64,000 nt of DNA from Chromatiales bacterium (ex Bugula neritina AB1) (lineage in GTDB: Bacteria > Pseudomonadota > Gammaproteobacteria > Granulosicoccales > Granulosicoccaceae): contig MDLA01000175.1 in the NCBI GenBank assembly GCA_001730015.1, positions 124,001 to 188,000 of the forward strand, given 5' to 3'. The stretch's first letter is position 1. Every line of letters starts with the position of its first letter. The notes under the pieces are model-generated. The model was not told where the DNA came from. It worked only from the letters and a program-made list of their open reading frames with translations, and did not search any database. This document shows, piece by piece, positions 8,697 through 18,063 of the stretch. The position numbers and the translations under genes were made by a program.

Positions 8697-9028
8697 TTGC
8701 AGGCTCGTAGGGGTACTGGTACTCCACAAGGTTACGTTCCTCCGGGCAGGCTCGCAATGCAATTTTTGACCTATCGAGGCGAGCTGGCACACGGTCTCAA
8801 CAGGGAGATTCAATTGCCTGATGAGAATGAACAGGAGTTGCCGGATAAATTAAGTGGAAATGTGTGAGCTGTGGTGCCTCGGTGTACCGATTATTGCAAT
8901 GCAGGGGCGTGGTGTCGGCCAAATTTCGGATCAACGTATATAGACGGCTCAAACCGAAAACCATTGGATAGCCGAAACGTGCCGGCACCACTTAGTCTTT
9001 GGCACTTTTGCCGGGTTCCGGTGCTGAC
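8697..9028. other. Intergenic, no gene seen
   Basis: 332 bases between cbiX (ending at 9029) and the yaaA start. Short open frames exist on both strands, but none has a ribosome-binding site, codon periodicity or a recognisable motif. The part next to 8730 contains GGAGG serving yaaA. A promoter for yaaA probably lies here, but I could not fix one. Confidence 0.5.
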
Positions 9029-9403
9029 CTACGGTTTAAGAGCGTGGGACGTCTGCTGTGCCAATAGGTCGACGACTTCGTCAGCTGCGCCAAAATAACC
9101 GGCAATAAAGATATCTATTTCCGGATATTCAAGTTTTTTTCGGGCGACTTCGGCTGGTATATCCTCGGTGACGTGCCTTCCCTTAGAAAGAAAATACGGG
9201 TACACCACAATGGTTTTTGCACCGTTGTCTATGCATGATTGAATGCCCTCTGGAATGCTCGGTTCAGCAAGTTCGAGAAAAGCGCACGAGGTGTTGTCAG
9301 CGTTGTTGGACGGGTGCTGACGCAGCTTGATGGTCAACTCACGAATCTCTTCGTTGGAGGCTTCCCGTCTGCTGCCGTGAGCAATGAGTAACAGACTTTT
9401 CAT
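9029..9403 (-). CDS. cbiX: Single-domain sirohydrochlorin chelatase (CbiX family)
   Basis: Inserts Co2+ (or Fe2+/Ni2+) into sirohydrochlorin for cobalamin, siroheme or F430-type synthesis. The 124-residue protein is one chelatase repeat: H9 in LLLIAHGSRR is the first metal-binding His, FLELAEPSI (about 42-50) the active-site strand, and KGRHVTEDIP contains the second His at H77. It matches the small CbiX/SirB form. The ATG at 9403 begins the conserved core; a longer frame to 9484 overlaps the upstream Nudix gene and is not supported. It is the second gene after the Nudix hydrolase, 37 bases away. No other cobalamin gene is in the window. Confidence 0.88.
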   Translation of the reverse strand: MKSLLLIAHGSRREASNEEIRELTIKLRQHPSNNADNTSCAFLELAEPSIPEGIQSCIDNGAKTIVVYPYFLSKGRHVTEDIPAEVARKKLEYPEIDIFIAGYFGAADEVVDLLAQQTSHALKP

Positions 9404-9440
9404 CGGTAATATCTCTGGTGTTGTCTGGTTTCTGCTGTAA

Positions 9441-10295
9441 TCATCGATTCTGCGCGGAGATTGCAGTCTGAAAAAAACTCTCAAATCCTTCTGGTGGCTC
9501 GAAGCGACCGTTTTGCCACAGCAGACGAGTCGGGCCGGGCATGGATTGATGATTTGAAGGGTGGGCGGTATCTCCCGGGTAGGTCAGGGTGCGTGTTTGA
9601 TTTTCCCCTTTGACCACAAACGGCTCAACATGATGCGGTTCGTTGGCCGCTGCGTAATCGAGGCACGACTGGATTGTAAGGTGCCGCGACAGTGCAGCGA
9701 GGGTCATGATCTGCGGTGGAGCGAGGGTTATTTGATTTTCATAGTACGCCCGAAGTGCTGAACGAGGACGTAACCACACACTATCTGTCGCTTCAACACC
9801 ATCGTGGGTTGCTGATTGCTCAGCAGGCATTTCTGCCAGAAAAAAACGGGCATCAAAACGTTTTTTCATTAGCGCCGGGTCTTTCGGTGTTATCCAGCGT
9901 GACCAGGGATACAGCTGTTCGGGTGATAGAATAACTCCGGTCTCTTCCTGAGTTTCTCTGCAGGCGGCATTAAACAAGGCGGTCGCATCACTAGTGGCCA
10001 GGTCGGGTTCGGCTAGCAACTGCTGTGGAAGTTGTGCGTTTGAGTGTTTGTTGAGTTGGCTGGTGGAATAATCGTTGTTGTCCACCTTGCCACCCGGAAA
10101 CACCCAGGCGTTGTTCATCACGGTGCGGCTGTTACCGCGGCATAAAAGAAGCACTTCGAATTCCGACTTTTCCTCGCTGTCTGGTCCTGCCTCCCTCAGC
10201 AGCACAACAGTTGCCGCGTCTCGTGGTGGTGAGTCGATGGTGTCAGTATTCAGGGTCTGGCTCATTGCTTGGTTCGTCGTTGATCCGTGGGACAC
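9441..10295 (-). CDS. Nudix hydrolase, NUDT19-like
   Basis: Hydrolyses a nucleoside-diphosphate-X compound; NUDT19-type members act on CoA thioesters or related substrates. The Nudix box is split: FPGGKVDNND at about 67-76 and, after an insertion of roughly 35 residues, ACRETQEETGV carrying the REx2EE metal-binding glutamates. Such an inserted Nudix box is a hallmark of the NUDT19/RP2p branch. The first 40 residues include VVLLREA and FEVLLLCRGN. The frame opens with GTG at 10295; an ATG at 10265 is equally possible since neither has a good ribosome-binding site. It precedes cbiX on the same strand. Confidence 0.85.
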   Translation of the reverse strand: MSHGSTTNQAMSQTLNTDTIDSPPRDAATVVLLREAGPDSEEKSEFEVLLLCRGNSRTVMNNAWVFPGGKVDNNDYSTSQLNKHSNAQLPQQLLAEPDLATSDATALFNAACRETQEETGVILSPEQLYPWSRWITPKDPALMKKRFDARFFLAEMPAEQSATHDGVEATDSVWLRPRSALRAYYENQITLAPPQIMTLAALSRHLTIQSCLDYAAANEPHHVEPFVVKGENQTRTLTYPGDTAHPSNHQSMPGPTRLLWQNGRFEPPEGFESFFQTAISAQNR

Positions 10296-10326
10296 AGAGT
10301 AGTATGGGGATCAAACGGCTAATATG

Positions 10327-11088
10327 CTATTGCCGGATTTTGTAGCCTGTTTTAAACATCCACCACACAATACTTAAGCAAATCGCGAGAAATATCAGGA
10401 TCATTGCGATACTTAAACCTACGCTGACATCTGCAACTTCAAAAAAACTCCAGCGAAAGCCACTGATCAGGTACAGCACCGGGTTAAACAGCGTAATCTT
10501 CTGCCACAGAGGTGGCAGCATACTGACTGAATAAAAGCTTCCTCCAAGGAAAACGAGCGGCGTGATGACCAGCAGCGGAATCAGTTGTAATTTCTCGAAG
10601 TTGTCGGCCCATATACCAATTATAAATCCGAACAGGGAAAACGTGATGCAAGTTAGAATCAGAAACGTCAGCATCCAGATTGGGTGGGCGATTTTAAGTT
10701 CCACAAAAAAACCGGCAGTTGCGAGTATGATTGCGCCTATAATCAACGATTTGGTCGCTGCGGCACCAACGAAACCCAAAACAATTTCAATAAATGACAG
10801 AGGTGCAGAAAGTATTTCGTAAATGGTGCCGGTAAATTTAGGAAAATAGATACCGAATGAGGCATTGGAAATGCTCTGCGTGAGTAGTGAAAGCATAATA
10901 AGCCCAGGCACGATGAATGATCCATAGGACACGCCTTCTACAGTTTCAATTCGTGAGCCTATTGCTGCTCCAAATACAACAAAATAAAGCGACGTTGAAA
11001 TAACCGGTGATGCAATGCTCTGTAACAGGGTGTTCCAGGTCCGAAGCATTTCAAATTTATAGATAACTCTTATTGCGTGCCAGTTCAT
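10327..11088 (-). CDS. ABC-2 type transporter permease
   Basis: Inner-membrane subunit of 253 aa with six predicted hydrophobic segments in the ABC-2 arrangement. The LLQSIASPVISTSLYFVVFG start and the PLVFLGGSFYSVSMLPPLWQKITLFNPVLYLISGFR region resemble E. coli YadH. Its start ATG overlaps the ATPase stop as ATGA (11085-11088), so the pair is translationally coupled and forms one exporter. The cargo is unknown. Confidence 0.9.
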   Translation of the reverse strand: MNWHAIRVIYKFEMLRTWNTLLQSIASPVISTSLYFVVFGAAIGSRIETVEGVSYGSFIVPGLIMLSLLTQSISNASFGIYFPKFTGTIYEILSAPLSFIEIVLGFVGAAATKSLIIGAIILATAGFFVELKIAHPIWMLTFLILTCITFSLFGFIIGIWADNFEKLQLIPLLVITPLVFLGGSFYSVSMLPPLWQKITLFNPVLYLISGFRWSFFEVADVSVGLSIAMILIFLAICLSIVWWMFKTGYKIRQ

Positions 11089-12017
11089 GTGTCTGCCTTG
11101 ACCAGATTGACAAATATATCCTCCAGAGAACTTTGCGTGGTGTGCAGATCTTTGAGGACAAGTCCGGCCTGGTTCAGCGCCTGCATCAGCGAAGTGATCC
11201 CAGTGCGATCCTGCCGCGTGTCGTAGTGATAAATCAGGCTGTTTCCGTTGTTGGAAAGTTGTAGCTTATAGTCACCCAGTGACTGCGGAATTACGGTGAC
11301 AGGCTGACGAAGTTCTATAGTTAATCGCTTGCTGCCAAGCTTTTGCATTAGCGCTGTTTTTTCTTCAACCAGCAGGAGCTCGCCATTGTTAATGACGCCG
11401 ATACGATCGGCGATTTCCTCAGCTTCTTCAATATAGTGTGTGGTGAGGATTATAGTAACGCCGGACTCGCGCAATCTACTGACTAGCTTCCACATGTCTC
11501 TGCGTAACTCGACGTCTACTCCTGCGGTTGGCTCATCGAGAAATAACACACGCGGTTGATGAGAAAGTGCCTTGCCAATCAGAACCCGGCGTTTCATACC
11601 GCCCGACAGCATCATCAGCATACTGTCTCTTTTATCCCACAGGGACAGATCTTTTAGAGTCTGGTCGATGTAGTTATTGTCAGGGGCACATCCATGCAGG
11701 CCACGGCTGAATCTTAGTGAATTGCGAACCTTGTCAAATGCGCCCAATGTCAGCTCCTGCGGGACCAGCCCGATAAGCTGACGGGTATGTCGATAGCCGG
11801 TGATAATGTCATGTCCGTCAACGGAGACGCTGCCGGAGGTCGGGTTTACGATACCGCATATGGTGGAGATGAGCGTCGTTTTGCCTGCTCCGTTGGGTCC
11901 AAGCAAAGCCAGAATGTCGCCGGGCATAATGTCCAGAGAAATATTCTTCAGTGCCTGGTGACCTGAGCTATAAGTTTTGCACAGATCGACGATTGAAACG
12001 ATAGGCTGCATATCCAC
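11085..12017 (-). CDS. ABC transporter ATP-binding protein (YadG-like)
   Basis: Nucleotide-binding subunit of the ABC-2 exporter, 310 aa. Walker A GPNGAGKTT is at 40-48, Q-loop VPQ near 85, signature LSGGM at 137-141, Walker B VLFLDEP at 157-163, then the D-loop AGVD and H-loop TTHY. The C-terminal 80 residues are a DUF4162-like extension ending SLEDIFVNLV, usual for drug or polysaccharide-type ABC-2 ATPases. The frame opens at GTG 12017; an ATG two codons further is a possible start. It is first gene of the two-gene operon. Confidence 0.92.
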   Translation of the reverse strand: MDMQPIVSIVDLCKTYSSGHQALKNISLDIMPGDILALLGPNGAGKTTLISTICGIVNPTSGSVSVDGHDIITGYRHTRQLIGLVPQELTLGAFDKVRNSLRFSRGLHGCAPDNNYIDQTLKDLSLWDKRDSMLMMLSGGMKRRVLIGKALSHQPRVLFLDEPTAGVDVELRRDMWKLVSRLRESGVTIILTTHYIEEAEEIADRIGVINNGELLLVEEKTALMQKLGSKRLTIELRQPVTVIPQSLGDYKLQLSNNGNSLIYHYDTRQDRTGITSLMQALNQAGLVLKDLHTTQSSLEDIFVNLVKADT

Positions 12018-12093
12018 TCAGCTTTGTTGACTTATAGATCTTCGCGCTTCGGCAGCGTTTGAATGGAATTAATGTTTACCCTATTCAGGGATC

Positions 12094-13674
12094 CTAAACA
12101 CTAGCTGTATCCAGAACCCGGACTTTGCTGCGAAGAGACGGGCGCTGGTGTGACTGCCGAGCAGGCACGGCTGTTGTTGGCGGGCCGCTGTTTTGCAGTT
12201 TGGTCAGTGCTGACTGGACTCGCTCCAGCTTCTGTTCACTCAGAGATAATTTTTCGAGAGTCGACAGATATTGTTTTTCATATTTTTCTACCGTTGTGTA
12301 GTGTTGCGCCCCCGGCTTCTCGCTCGAACCTGAGTTTGTCGCAGATTGGTGAGTTTCGTCGGCCCGCTGGCCAAAAGACGGTAGTTGGTCTGCTTTATCT
12401 TGTTGCTTGTGCGCGTTGTTATCTGATATTGCTTGCTGCTTCTGCAGTACTTTGATTCGGTCCTGCAGCGAGTTGATCAGATTATCTTTTTCTTTTAGCT
12501 GGTTTGCAACTTCCCGGGAATTTCGACTGACAGATTCTGCAGTTATTGATGCGGGTTCTGACTTCGCGCTATCTTCCCGGTTTAAGTTGATAGCAGATGC
12601 AGGAACGGCCAGCTGCGCTTCGTCAAAGGGTCGTGGATGTTTGAGTTTTGCAGCTGTTTGATATTTTGCCGCAGGTATTTTGTTTTGCTGCTGTGCAGGT
12701 TCGATCGGTTCGATCGATGATCTGTTGCCGCTGGATTGGTGGGAATCTATAGGAAGGCCGAGCTTGTTGTTATCGGTGGTCGAAGCCTGATTATTACGAG
12801 CGCGCGCGGTAATTCCAGGCTTGTTTTTCGCGCCACTGCTGCTCCCGTGTGTATTGTCGCTTATAGATTCACCGTTGCTACCCTGCCGTGTAAGCCAGGA
12901 GGTAGCGGGTGCCGCCTCTGCTGGTGAATTGTCCTTTAATGCAGCAATTGATGGTGATCGGACATTGTTTCCTGAAAAAGTACGGTGGTGCGCATAGTTC
13001 AGATCATTTTTTCTGTCTTTTGAAAAATGCGTTGCCGTGGTTGCATTGTCTTTCGATCTGCTGGAGGGTTCTGTTGGCGAAGCCGTAGTTGAGCGCCTGT
13101 TACCAGGGTTTTCACCTGCTGGCTTATCCTGGTCAGCTTCTGGGGTAGTGCTCTTGTCGACGTTGTCTGCATTGGCACTTGGTGACGTTGAATAGGAGTT
13201 AGTGAATTCAGAATGAGTGTGATCTTTTACAGCTTGTGTTTCGCTTTTCCTCTGGACAGCGGGGTTGTTTGCAGTCGAAGGTATGTTGGTGCGGATCGCT
13301 TCCCGAGCCGTGATGTTTGTTTTCGAATTAGAAATTTTCGCCTGTTCAACCGTGTTTTGGAAGTGTGCTCTGGTGGCCTGGAGCAACTGATCGTCATCTG
13401 CAATAGTGCTGATCCGGGTGGGGTTGTCTGAAGACCGGGCAACGGTAGCAGTTGGTTGTGGGGCCGCGGTGGTTCCGGCGGTTTGTATTGGCTCTATTGC
13501 CGTTTGGGATTCGTTGTTGCTTTTTGCAAACAGTCCGGGGCGATTTTTCCCTGGTCGGAACATCCATTCAACGAAAAGCCACCACAGAACTAGCGATACG
13601 ATTAGTAGCGCTGACAGCGCTGAAGCGGCCAATGGAATAAATGGAAGGTTGTTCAGGAAATCTCGCATCGGCAT
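12094..13674 (-). CDS. Membrane-anchored low-complexity coiled-coil protein, unknown function
   Basis: I do not recognise this 526-residue protein. Residues about 14-36 are one hydrophobic segment (SALSALLIVSLVLWWLFVEW) followed by basic residues, so it is probably an inner-membrane protein with the bulk in the cytoplasm. Residues 45-385 are low-complexity and rich in Ser, Asn, Thr, Ala and Lys with no cysteines, likely disordered. Two heptad-like coiled-coil stretches follow at about 385-415 and 460-493, then a basic tail. The architecture recalls membrane-tethered scaffolds or cell-envelope organisers, but nothing identifies it. Reading-frame length and the clean ATG pair at its start make it very likely real. 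Confidence 0.7.
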   Translation of the reverse strand: MPMRDFLNNLPFIPLAASALSALLIVSLVLWWLFVEWMFRPGKNRPGLFAKSNNESQTAIEPIQTAGTTAAPQPTATVARSSDNPTRISTIADDDQLLQATRAHFQNTVEQAKISNSKTNITAREAIRTNIPSTANNPAVQRKSETQAVKDHTHSEFTNSYSTSPSANADNVDKSTTPEADQDKPAGENPGNRRSTTASPTEPSSRSKDNATTATHFSKDRKNDLNYAHHRTFSGNNVRSPSIAALKDNSPAEAAPATSWLTRQGSNGESISDNTHGSSSGAKNKPGITARARNNQASTTDNNKLGLPIDSHQSSGNRSSIEPIEPAQQQNKIPAAKYQTAAKLKHPRPFDEAQLAVPASAINLNREDSAKSEPASITAESVSRNSREVANQLKEKDNLINSLQDRIKVLQKQQAISDNNAHKQQDKADQLPSFGQRADETHQSATNSGSSEKPGAQHYTTVEKYEKQYLSTLEKLSLSEQKLERVQSALTKLQNSGPPTTAVPARQSHQRPSLRSKVRVLDTASV

Positions 13675-13975
13675 ACCGTGTTGAATAACGCATGGCGAAA
13701 GTGTAAATACGGTATTGAAAACCGTGATCTTTCACCCGTGGTATTGTAACGAGTGTTGCTTGTGTTGAGGGATTCATCATCGCAGGCAGTCAGGCTCGCA
13801 TCTGCTGGAATTTTCTAGTTCCGGCCTGAGTTATTTTTGCCAAAGCCTGTATATACAGCGTTATCCTGATATGTTGTCTTTCTACTGTGTAAATTTTATG
13901 AGTGATACCGGTGTTTTTTATTGAAAACTTGTAATGTAATTACGCGCCTGCAGCCTGCTGTTTATTGTGTGTGCG
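13675..13975. other. Intergenic, no gene seen
   Basis: 301 bases, AT-rich toward 13900. It contains a perfect 12-bp palindrome CTGTATATACAG at 13847-13858, too short-spaced for a LexA box. It should hold the promoter of the minus-strand coiled-coil gene and the 3' end of the ygiQ transcription unit. I see no terminator hairpin with a T-run. Confidence 0.45.
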
Positions 13976-16300
13976 TTAGTGTTTGTTGTGTCGGGCTGAT
14001 GAGGTGGATGGCCTTTTTCTAGTGGTTTTTGTGCGTCTGGAACTTGCTGCCCTGCTTTTTTCTGCATCACCCGGTTTACCCTGCTCGTGAGGAGGCAGAC
14101 CTGTATGTTGAGTTAAAATAGTGCCTGGCTCAGGTCGATTTTGTTTTCGAAGGTTGGAGCTGTTTTTTCGACGAGGGCTTTTGTAGCTGCTGCCGCGCTC
14201 TGGCTGCCACAGCGGAATCAGGTGTTTTTTCCCATTGCCAATTAAATCGGCGCGTCCCATTTTCTTTAATGCTTCGCGTAGCATTGGCCAGTTATCCGGG
14301 TCATGGTAACGCAGGAATGCCTTATGCAAGCGGCGTTGACTGGTCTTGCGGACCGTATCGACATCTTCAGTTGTACGCCCGATTTTTCGTAGCGGGTTCT
14401 TACCGGAGTGGTACATTGCCGTTGCGGTGGCCATCGGGGAAGGATAAAAAGTTTGTACCTGATCAGCGCGAAAGCCGTTTTTCTTCAGCCAGATAGCCAG
14501 GTTCATCATATCTTCGTTGGTAGTGCCGGGATGCGCTGCGATAAAGTAGGGGATAAGGTACTGCTCTTTTCCTGCCTTGCGCGAGTATTTCTCGAACATT
14601 TGCTTGAATTTGTCATAGCTGCCGATGCCGGGTTTCATCATTTTGTCCAGCGGACCGCGTTCGGTGTGTTCCGGTGCGATCTTCAGATAACCACCTACAT
14701 GATGCGTTACCAGCTCTTCAACATACTCAGGTGACCGGACTGCCAGGTCGTAACGCAACCCCGAGCCAATGAGAATCTTTTTTATGCCCGGCAGGTTGCG
14801 TGCACGACGGTAGAGCTTGACCAGTGAGGAGTGATCTGTATCTAGATTAGGGCAGATATCCGGATACACGCACGACGGTTTTCTACAAGCGGCTTCAATT
14901 TTTCTGGACTTACACGCGAGCCGATACATATTGGCTGTCGGTCCCCCCAGATCCGAGATAACTCCGGTGAAGCCGGGCACTTTATCGCGGATTGTTTCAA
15001 CTTCTCTGATGATCGAATCTTCAGAACGGCTTTGAATAACTCGCCCCTCGTGTTCTGTGATGGAGCAGAAGGTGCAGCCACCAAAGCAGCCGCGCATGAT
15101 ATTGACGGAATATCGAATCATTTCGTATGCGGGCAGACGTGCATCGCCGTAGTCCGGATGCGGTACACGTGCGTAGGGTAAGTCGAAGAGATAATCCATT
15201 TCTTCTGTAGAAAGCGGTATCGGTGGTGTGTTTAGCCAGACATAGCGGTTGCCATGTCGCTGGACCAGCGCACGGGCGTTTCCAGGGTTTGTTTCAAGAT
15301 GCAATATCCGGTTTGCGTGAGCATAAAGAACCGGATCATTGCGCAGCTTTTCGAAATCGGGCAGACGTATGTAAGAGTTTGCGCGTTTGTCGGCAATCTG
15401 CTGCAATCGTTGTTCTTTGCTGATGAACTGAATTGGTGCAGGTGCGATCAAATTTGAATTATTGTTGTCGCCTGTGGAGCTGCAGGTTGTGCTGTCCGTT
15501 GATTCAGAGTTTCCACTATTATCGGGTGCTGTGGAATCAATATACGGGCTTGGGATATCGTCGATTTTACCCGGCACATCTACTGTAGTTGAGTCGATCA
15601 GAACTTTGTCTTCGGGAATGCTGTTGCAGATGAATGCAGTGCCTCGAACGTCTCTGATGGTTTCTATCATTTCACCCCTGGACAGACGGTGCGCTATTTC
15701 TACAATGGCGCGCTCGGCATTACCGTATAAAAGTATGTCTGCCTTTGCGTCAACCAGCAGTGATCGTCTTACTTTGTCCTGCCAGTAGTCGTAGTGAGCA
15801 ATTCGACGCAACGATGCTTCGATTCCCCCTAGTAGAATTGGTGTTTCCTTAAACGCTTCTCTGCATCGCTGGGCATACACAAGCGAACATCGATCAGGGC
15901 GTTTTCCGCCTTCATCGTTGGGTGAATAGGCGTCATCTGTGCGAATTTTACGATCAGCGGTGTAGCGATTGATCATGGAATCCATGTTCCCTGCTGTCAC
16001 GCCGAAAAATAAGTTAGGCTGACCAAGAGCCTTGAAGGATTCTGCTGATTGCCAATCTGGTTGAGCGATTATTCCAACACGAAATCCCTGAGCTTCCAGC
16101 AGGCGCCCGATGATAGCCATTCCGAAACTTGGATGATCTACGTATGCGTCTCCGGTGACCACGATTACATCACAACTATCCCAGCCCAGTTGATCCATTT
16201 GTGCGCGAGAGGTCGGCAAAAAAGGTGCTGCACCGAAGCATTCGGCCCAATAGCGCGGATAGCCGAAAAGTTCCGTGTGTACGGTGGCTTTTGATTGCAT
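13976..16300 (-). CDS. ygiQ: YgiQ family radical SAM protein
   Basis: Large radical-SAM protein (774 aa) of the UPF0313/YgiQ family, function not established. The N-terminal part (WDSCDVIVVTGDAYVDHPSFG, then GGIEASLRRIAHYDYWQDKVRRS) is the typical cobalamin-binding-like domain. The Fe-S cluster cysteines are C405, C409 and C412 in RGCFGGCTFCS. The core continues with VISDLGGPTANMYRL, KIAPEHTE and TFYPSPMATATAMYH. Residues about 245-290 are a Ser/Thr/Asp/Asn-rich insertion that looks like a local low-complexity expansion, and the last 70 residues are a basic Lys/Arg/Ser tail. It is monocistronic as far as can be seen. Confidence 0.93.
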   Translation of the reverse strand: MQSKATVHTELFGYPRYWAECFGAAPFLPTSRAQMDQLGWDSCDVIVVTGDAYVDHPSFGMAIIGRLLEAQGFRVGIIAQPDWQSAESFKALGQPNLFFGVTAGNMDSMINRYTADRKIRTDDAYSPNDEGGKRPDRCSLVYAQRCREAFKETPILLGGIEASLRRIAHYDYWQDKVRRSLLVDAKADILLYGNAERAIVEIAHRLSRGEMIETIRDVRGTAFICNSIPEDKVLIDSTTVDVPGKIDDIPSPYIDSTAPDNSGNSESTDSTTCSSTGDNNNSNLIAPAPIQFISKEQRLQQIADKRANSYIRLPDFEKLRNDPVLYAHANRILHLETNPGNARALVQRHGNRYVWLNTPPIPLSTEEMDYLFDLPYARVPHPDYGDARLPAYEMIRYSVNIMRGCFGGCTFCSITEHEGRVIQSRSEDSIIREVETIRDKVPGFTGVISDLGGPTANMYRLACKSRKIEAACRKPSCVYPDICPNLDTDHSSLVKLYRRARNLPGIKKILIGSGLRYDLAVRSPEYVEELVTHHVGGYLKIAPEHTERGPLDKMMKPGIGSYDKFKQMFEKYSRKAGKEQYLIPYFIAAHPGTTNEDMMNLAIWLKKNGFRADQVQTFYPSPMATATAMYHSGKNPLRKIGRTTEDVDTVRKTSQRRLHKAFLRYHDPDNWPMLREALKKMGRADLIGNGKKHLIPLWQPERGSSYKSPRRKNSSNLRKQNRPEPGTILTQHTGLPPHEQGKPGDAEKSRAASSRRTKTTRKRPSTSSARHNKH

Positions 16301-16565
16301 GGGATTCCCGGTGGATGCTGTACAAAGTAGCGATTTGATGGATCACTGCGTATTGTACTACATCTGACCGGTAACAATGGAGTGAGCGTGGTATTGCAAC
16401 GTGAGTTGCTACGCAGAGTGATTCAATTGAGATTTGCGCTAACTGAATGTGGAGACAGTTGGAATTAAGTGTGGCTGCGACCGGGCTTTAAAATTATCTC
16501 GTTGTCTAATTGTTGCGGTATACGCGGAAAAAGCTGTAGATTACTTCAGTTTACAGAAATGTGGT

Positions 16566-17045
16566 CTAGCTTAGAAAATAGCCTTCCTGCAGACTACGAG
16601 CCATACGAATAGCATTTTCCTGTTGCTGGTAGTATCCGCGTACACGCTCAATCTCAGTGTAGCCATGTGCGCTGTAAAATTTGCGAGCCTTGCGATTGGA
16701 TTCGCGCAATTCAAGCTGACAGCATTCCAGGCCGGCGGTAACTGCGCATTTCTCAAGCCAGGTGAGTAGTTCGTGGCCGACGCCACGCGAGCGCCAGTTT
16801 GCGTCTACACCCAGTAGATTCAAATGTGCTTTGCTGTTGCCATAGAACATCAGGCCGAAACCGATGAGTTCGCCATCGTTTTTCGCCGTTACAACATTGA
16901 TGTCAGGCGAAAGGATGCAGCGTCCGATTCTCTCCGGTGTCCAGCTCCACTGCAGTCCATGTTCTATGATTACACGCGACATGCTGGCAATATTATAGAC
17001 ATCGTCAACATGAGCCAGCGCTATCGTTGTTTGCTTAATATCCAT
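16566..17045 (-). CDS. GNAT-family N-acetyltransferase
   Basis: Acetyl-CoA-dependent N-acetyltransferase of 159 aa. The acetyl-CoA-binding motif is VDANWRSRGVGHELLTWLE (about residues 80-98, pattern R-x-x-G-x-G/A), preceded by the beta4 strand AHLNLLGV and followed by LELRESNRKARKFYSAHGYTEIERVRGYY, the usual motif B. The closest style is RimI-like, but the substrate is unknown. It stands alone, about 265 bases from ygiQ. Confidence 0.85.
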   Translation of the reverse strand: MDIKQTTIALAHVDDVYNIASMSRVIIEHGLQWSWTPERIGRCILSPDINVVTAKNDGELIGFGLMFYGNSKAHLNLLGVDANWRSRGVGHELLTWLEKCAVTAGLECCQLELRESNRKARKFYSAHGYTEIERVRGYYQQQENAIRMARSLQEGYFLS

Positions 17046-17490
17046 TTTTTATATCACGCTACTAAATTAAACGGGTTATTCAATATTCCGATGTATGGTA
17101 CTGATACCGTGAATCTATGTGTTGGCATTGACCTTGCTCCACATAACAGCATCTGAACTAACAAGATCTATTTTCCAGTTGGTTCACGACTGTACACCCT
17201 CTTACAGGTCCGGCTGCACCCCTGCAGCTCTAACGCCGCTTCCAATCACATCGGATACATCTCTTCCTTCAAGTGATATCGACGCCTTTTCTGATCATTT
17301 TAACAACTATTTTCCAGTGAGTCAGAAATGTGTTGTTAGTTGGCGATTTAATTACCTTTTTTGTTTGATTTTCCGAAAAGCGTTTTGTTGGTATTAAGAA
17401 TTCGTTGCTCTTGCCGTTAACTTGCGGCGACCTGGCGGTGATCAACCGCGACTAATAAAAACAACAAATTCAGGTGCTGATGTGGCGGCT
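17046..17490. other. Intergenic, no gene seen
   Basis: 445 bases between the divergent acetyltransferase and the membrane-anchored coiled-coil gene. Some short frames are open, but their translations are rich in Thr, Pro, Cys and Phe without family features. Promoters for both flanking genes are expected here; none is clear enough to call. Confidence 0.45.
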
Positions 17491-18063
17491 ATGCATACGT
17501 TTATAATGTCGGAATCTTCTCAGATATTGCAGTTTTTACTGACACTGGCGATTATCGCGGTATTGGTTACTCTATGTGTTCAAATCAGCAGCCGGTTACG
17601 GATTCTGGAGCACGAGAATATGCAGCTCAAATTTGAAATGGATGAGCTGCAAACTTATACAGACCGTAGTCTGGTACGTATGCAGGAGACAGTGGCCGAG
17701 CACGCCGATTTGCTGAAAACCGGCACGAGTGCTGATGATAAAAAATCTATCGATGCGGTGAAAGCTGAATTGTCAGAAGAGAGCTTGCTCGACCCCTCAG
17801 TCAATGAGGTTCGCCTGAATTTAGCGACATTATCACCGGAATCAGCCCAATATGAACCCCTCTCAAGCGAATCTGTTGAGATATCGTTGGAATCGCAACC
17901 ACAGGAGGTAGATGTTTTACTACCGCTTGATCATAAGATTTCCAACATAAAAGATGGATCAAGATTCCGACCGGAAGCTAGAGTGTTCGAGAGTGGTAGT
18001 GATGATGAGGATCCTGATCCATTAACCAGAGCGATTAAGCTGTCTAAATCTATTAGAGGCTAA
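17491..18063 (+). CDS. Single-pass membrane protein with coiled coil, unknown function
   Basis: A 190-residue protein of unrecognised family. Residues about 10-30 are a transmembrane helix (LQFLLTLAIIAVLVTLCVQI). Residues 34-75 follow in heptad-like register (RILEHENMQLKFEMDELQTY), and the C-terminal 100 residues are acidic and probably disordered (VFESGSDDEDPDPLTRAIKL). I chose ATG 17491; the frame is open back to a TTG at 17422, and an ATG at 17506 would also do. Anchor plus coiled coil plus acidic tail echoes, in miniature, the minus-strand protein at 12094-13674, but I see no sequence similarity between them. Confidence 0.6.
   Translation: MHTFIMSESSQILQFLLTLAIIAVLVTLCVQISSRLRILEHENMQLKFEMDELQTYTDRSLVRMQETVAEHADLLKTGTSADDKKSIDAVKAELSEESLLDPSVNEVRLNLATLSPESAQYEPLSSESVEISLESQPQEVDVLLPLDHKISNIKDGSRFRPEARVFESGSDDEDPDPLTRAIKLSKSIRG

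Noticed and set aside
8797..8991. Small minus-strand frame upstream of yaaA.
   Set aside because: No start signal, no coding periodicity, no similarity recalled.
13847..13858. Palindrome CTGTATATACAG as a LexA (SOS) box.
   Set aside because: SOS boxes have eight bases between CTGT and ACAG; here there are four.
17119..17397. A 92-codon frame before the membrane-anchored coiled-coil gene.
   Set aside because: No ribosome-binding site, odd composition rich in Thr, Pro, Cys and Phe, and no family features.
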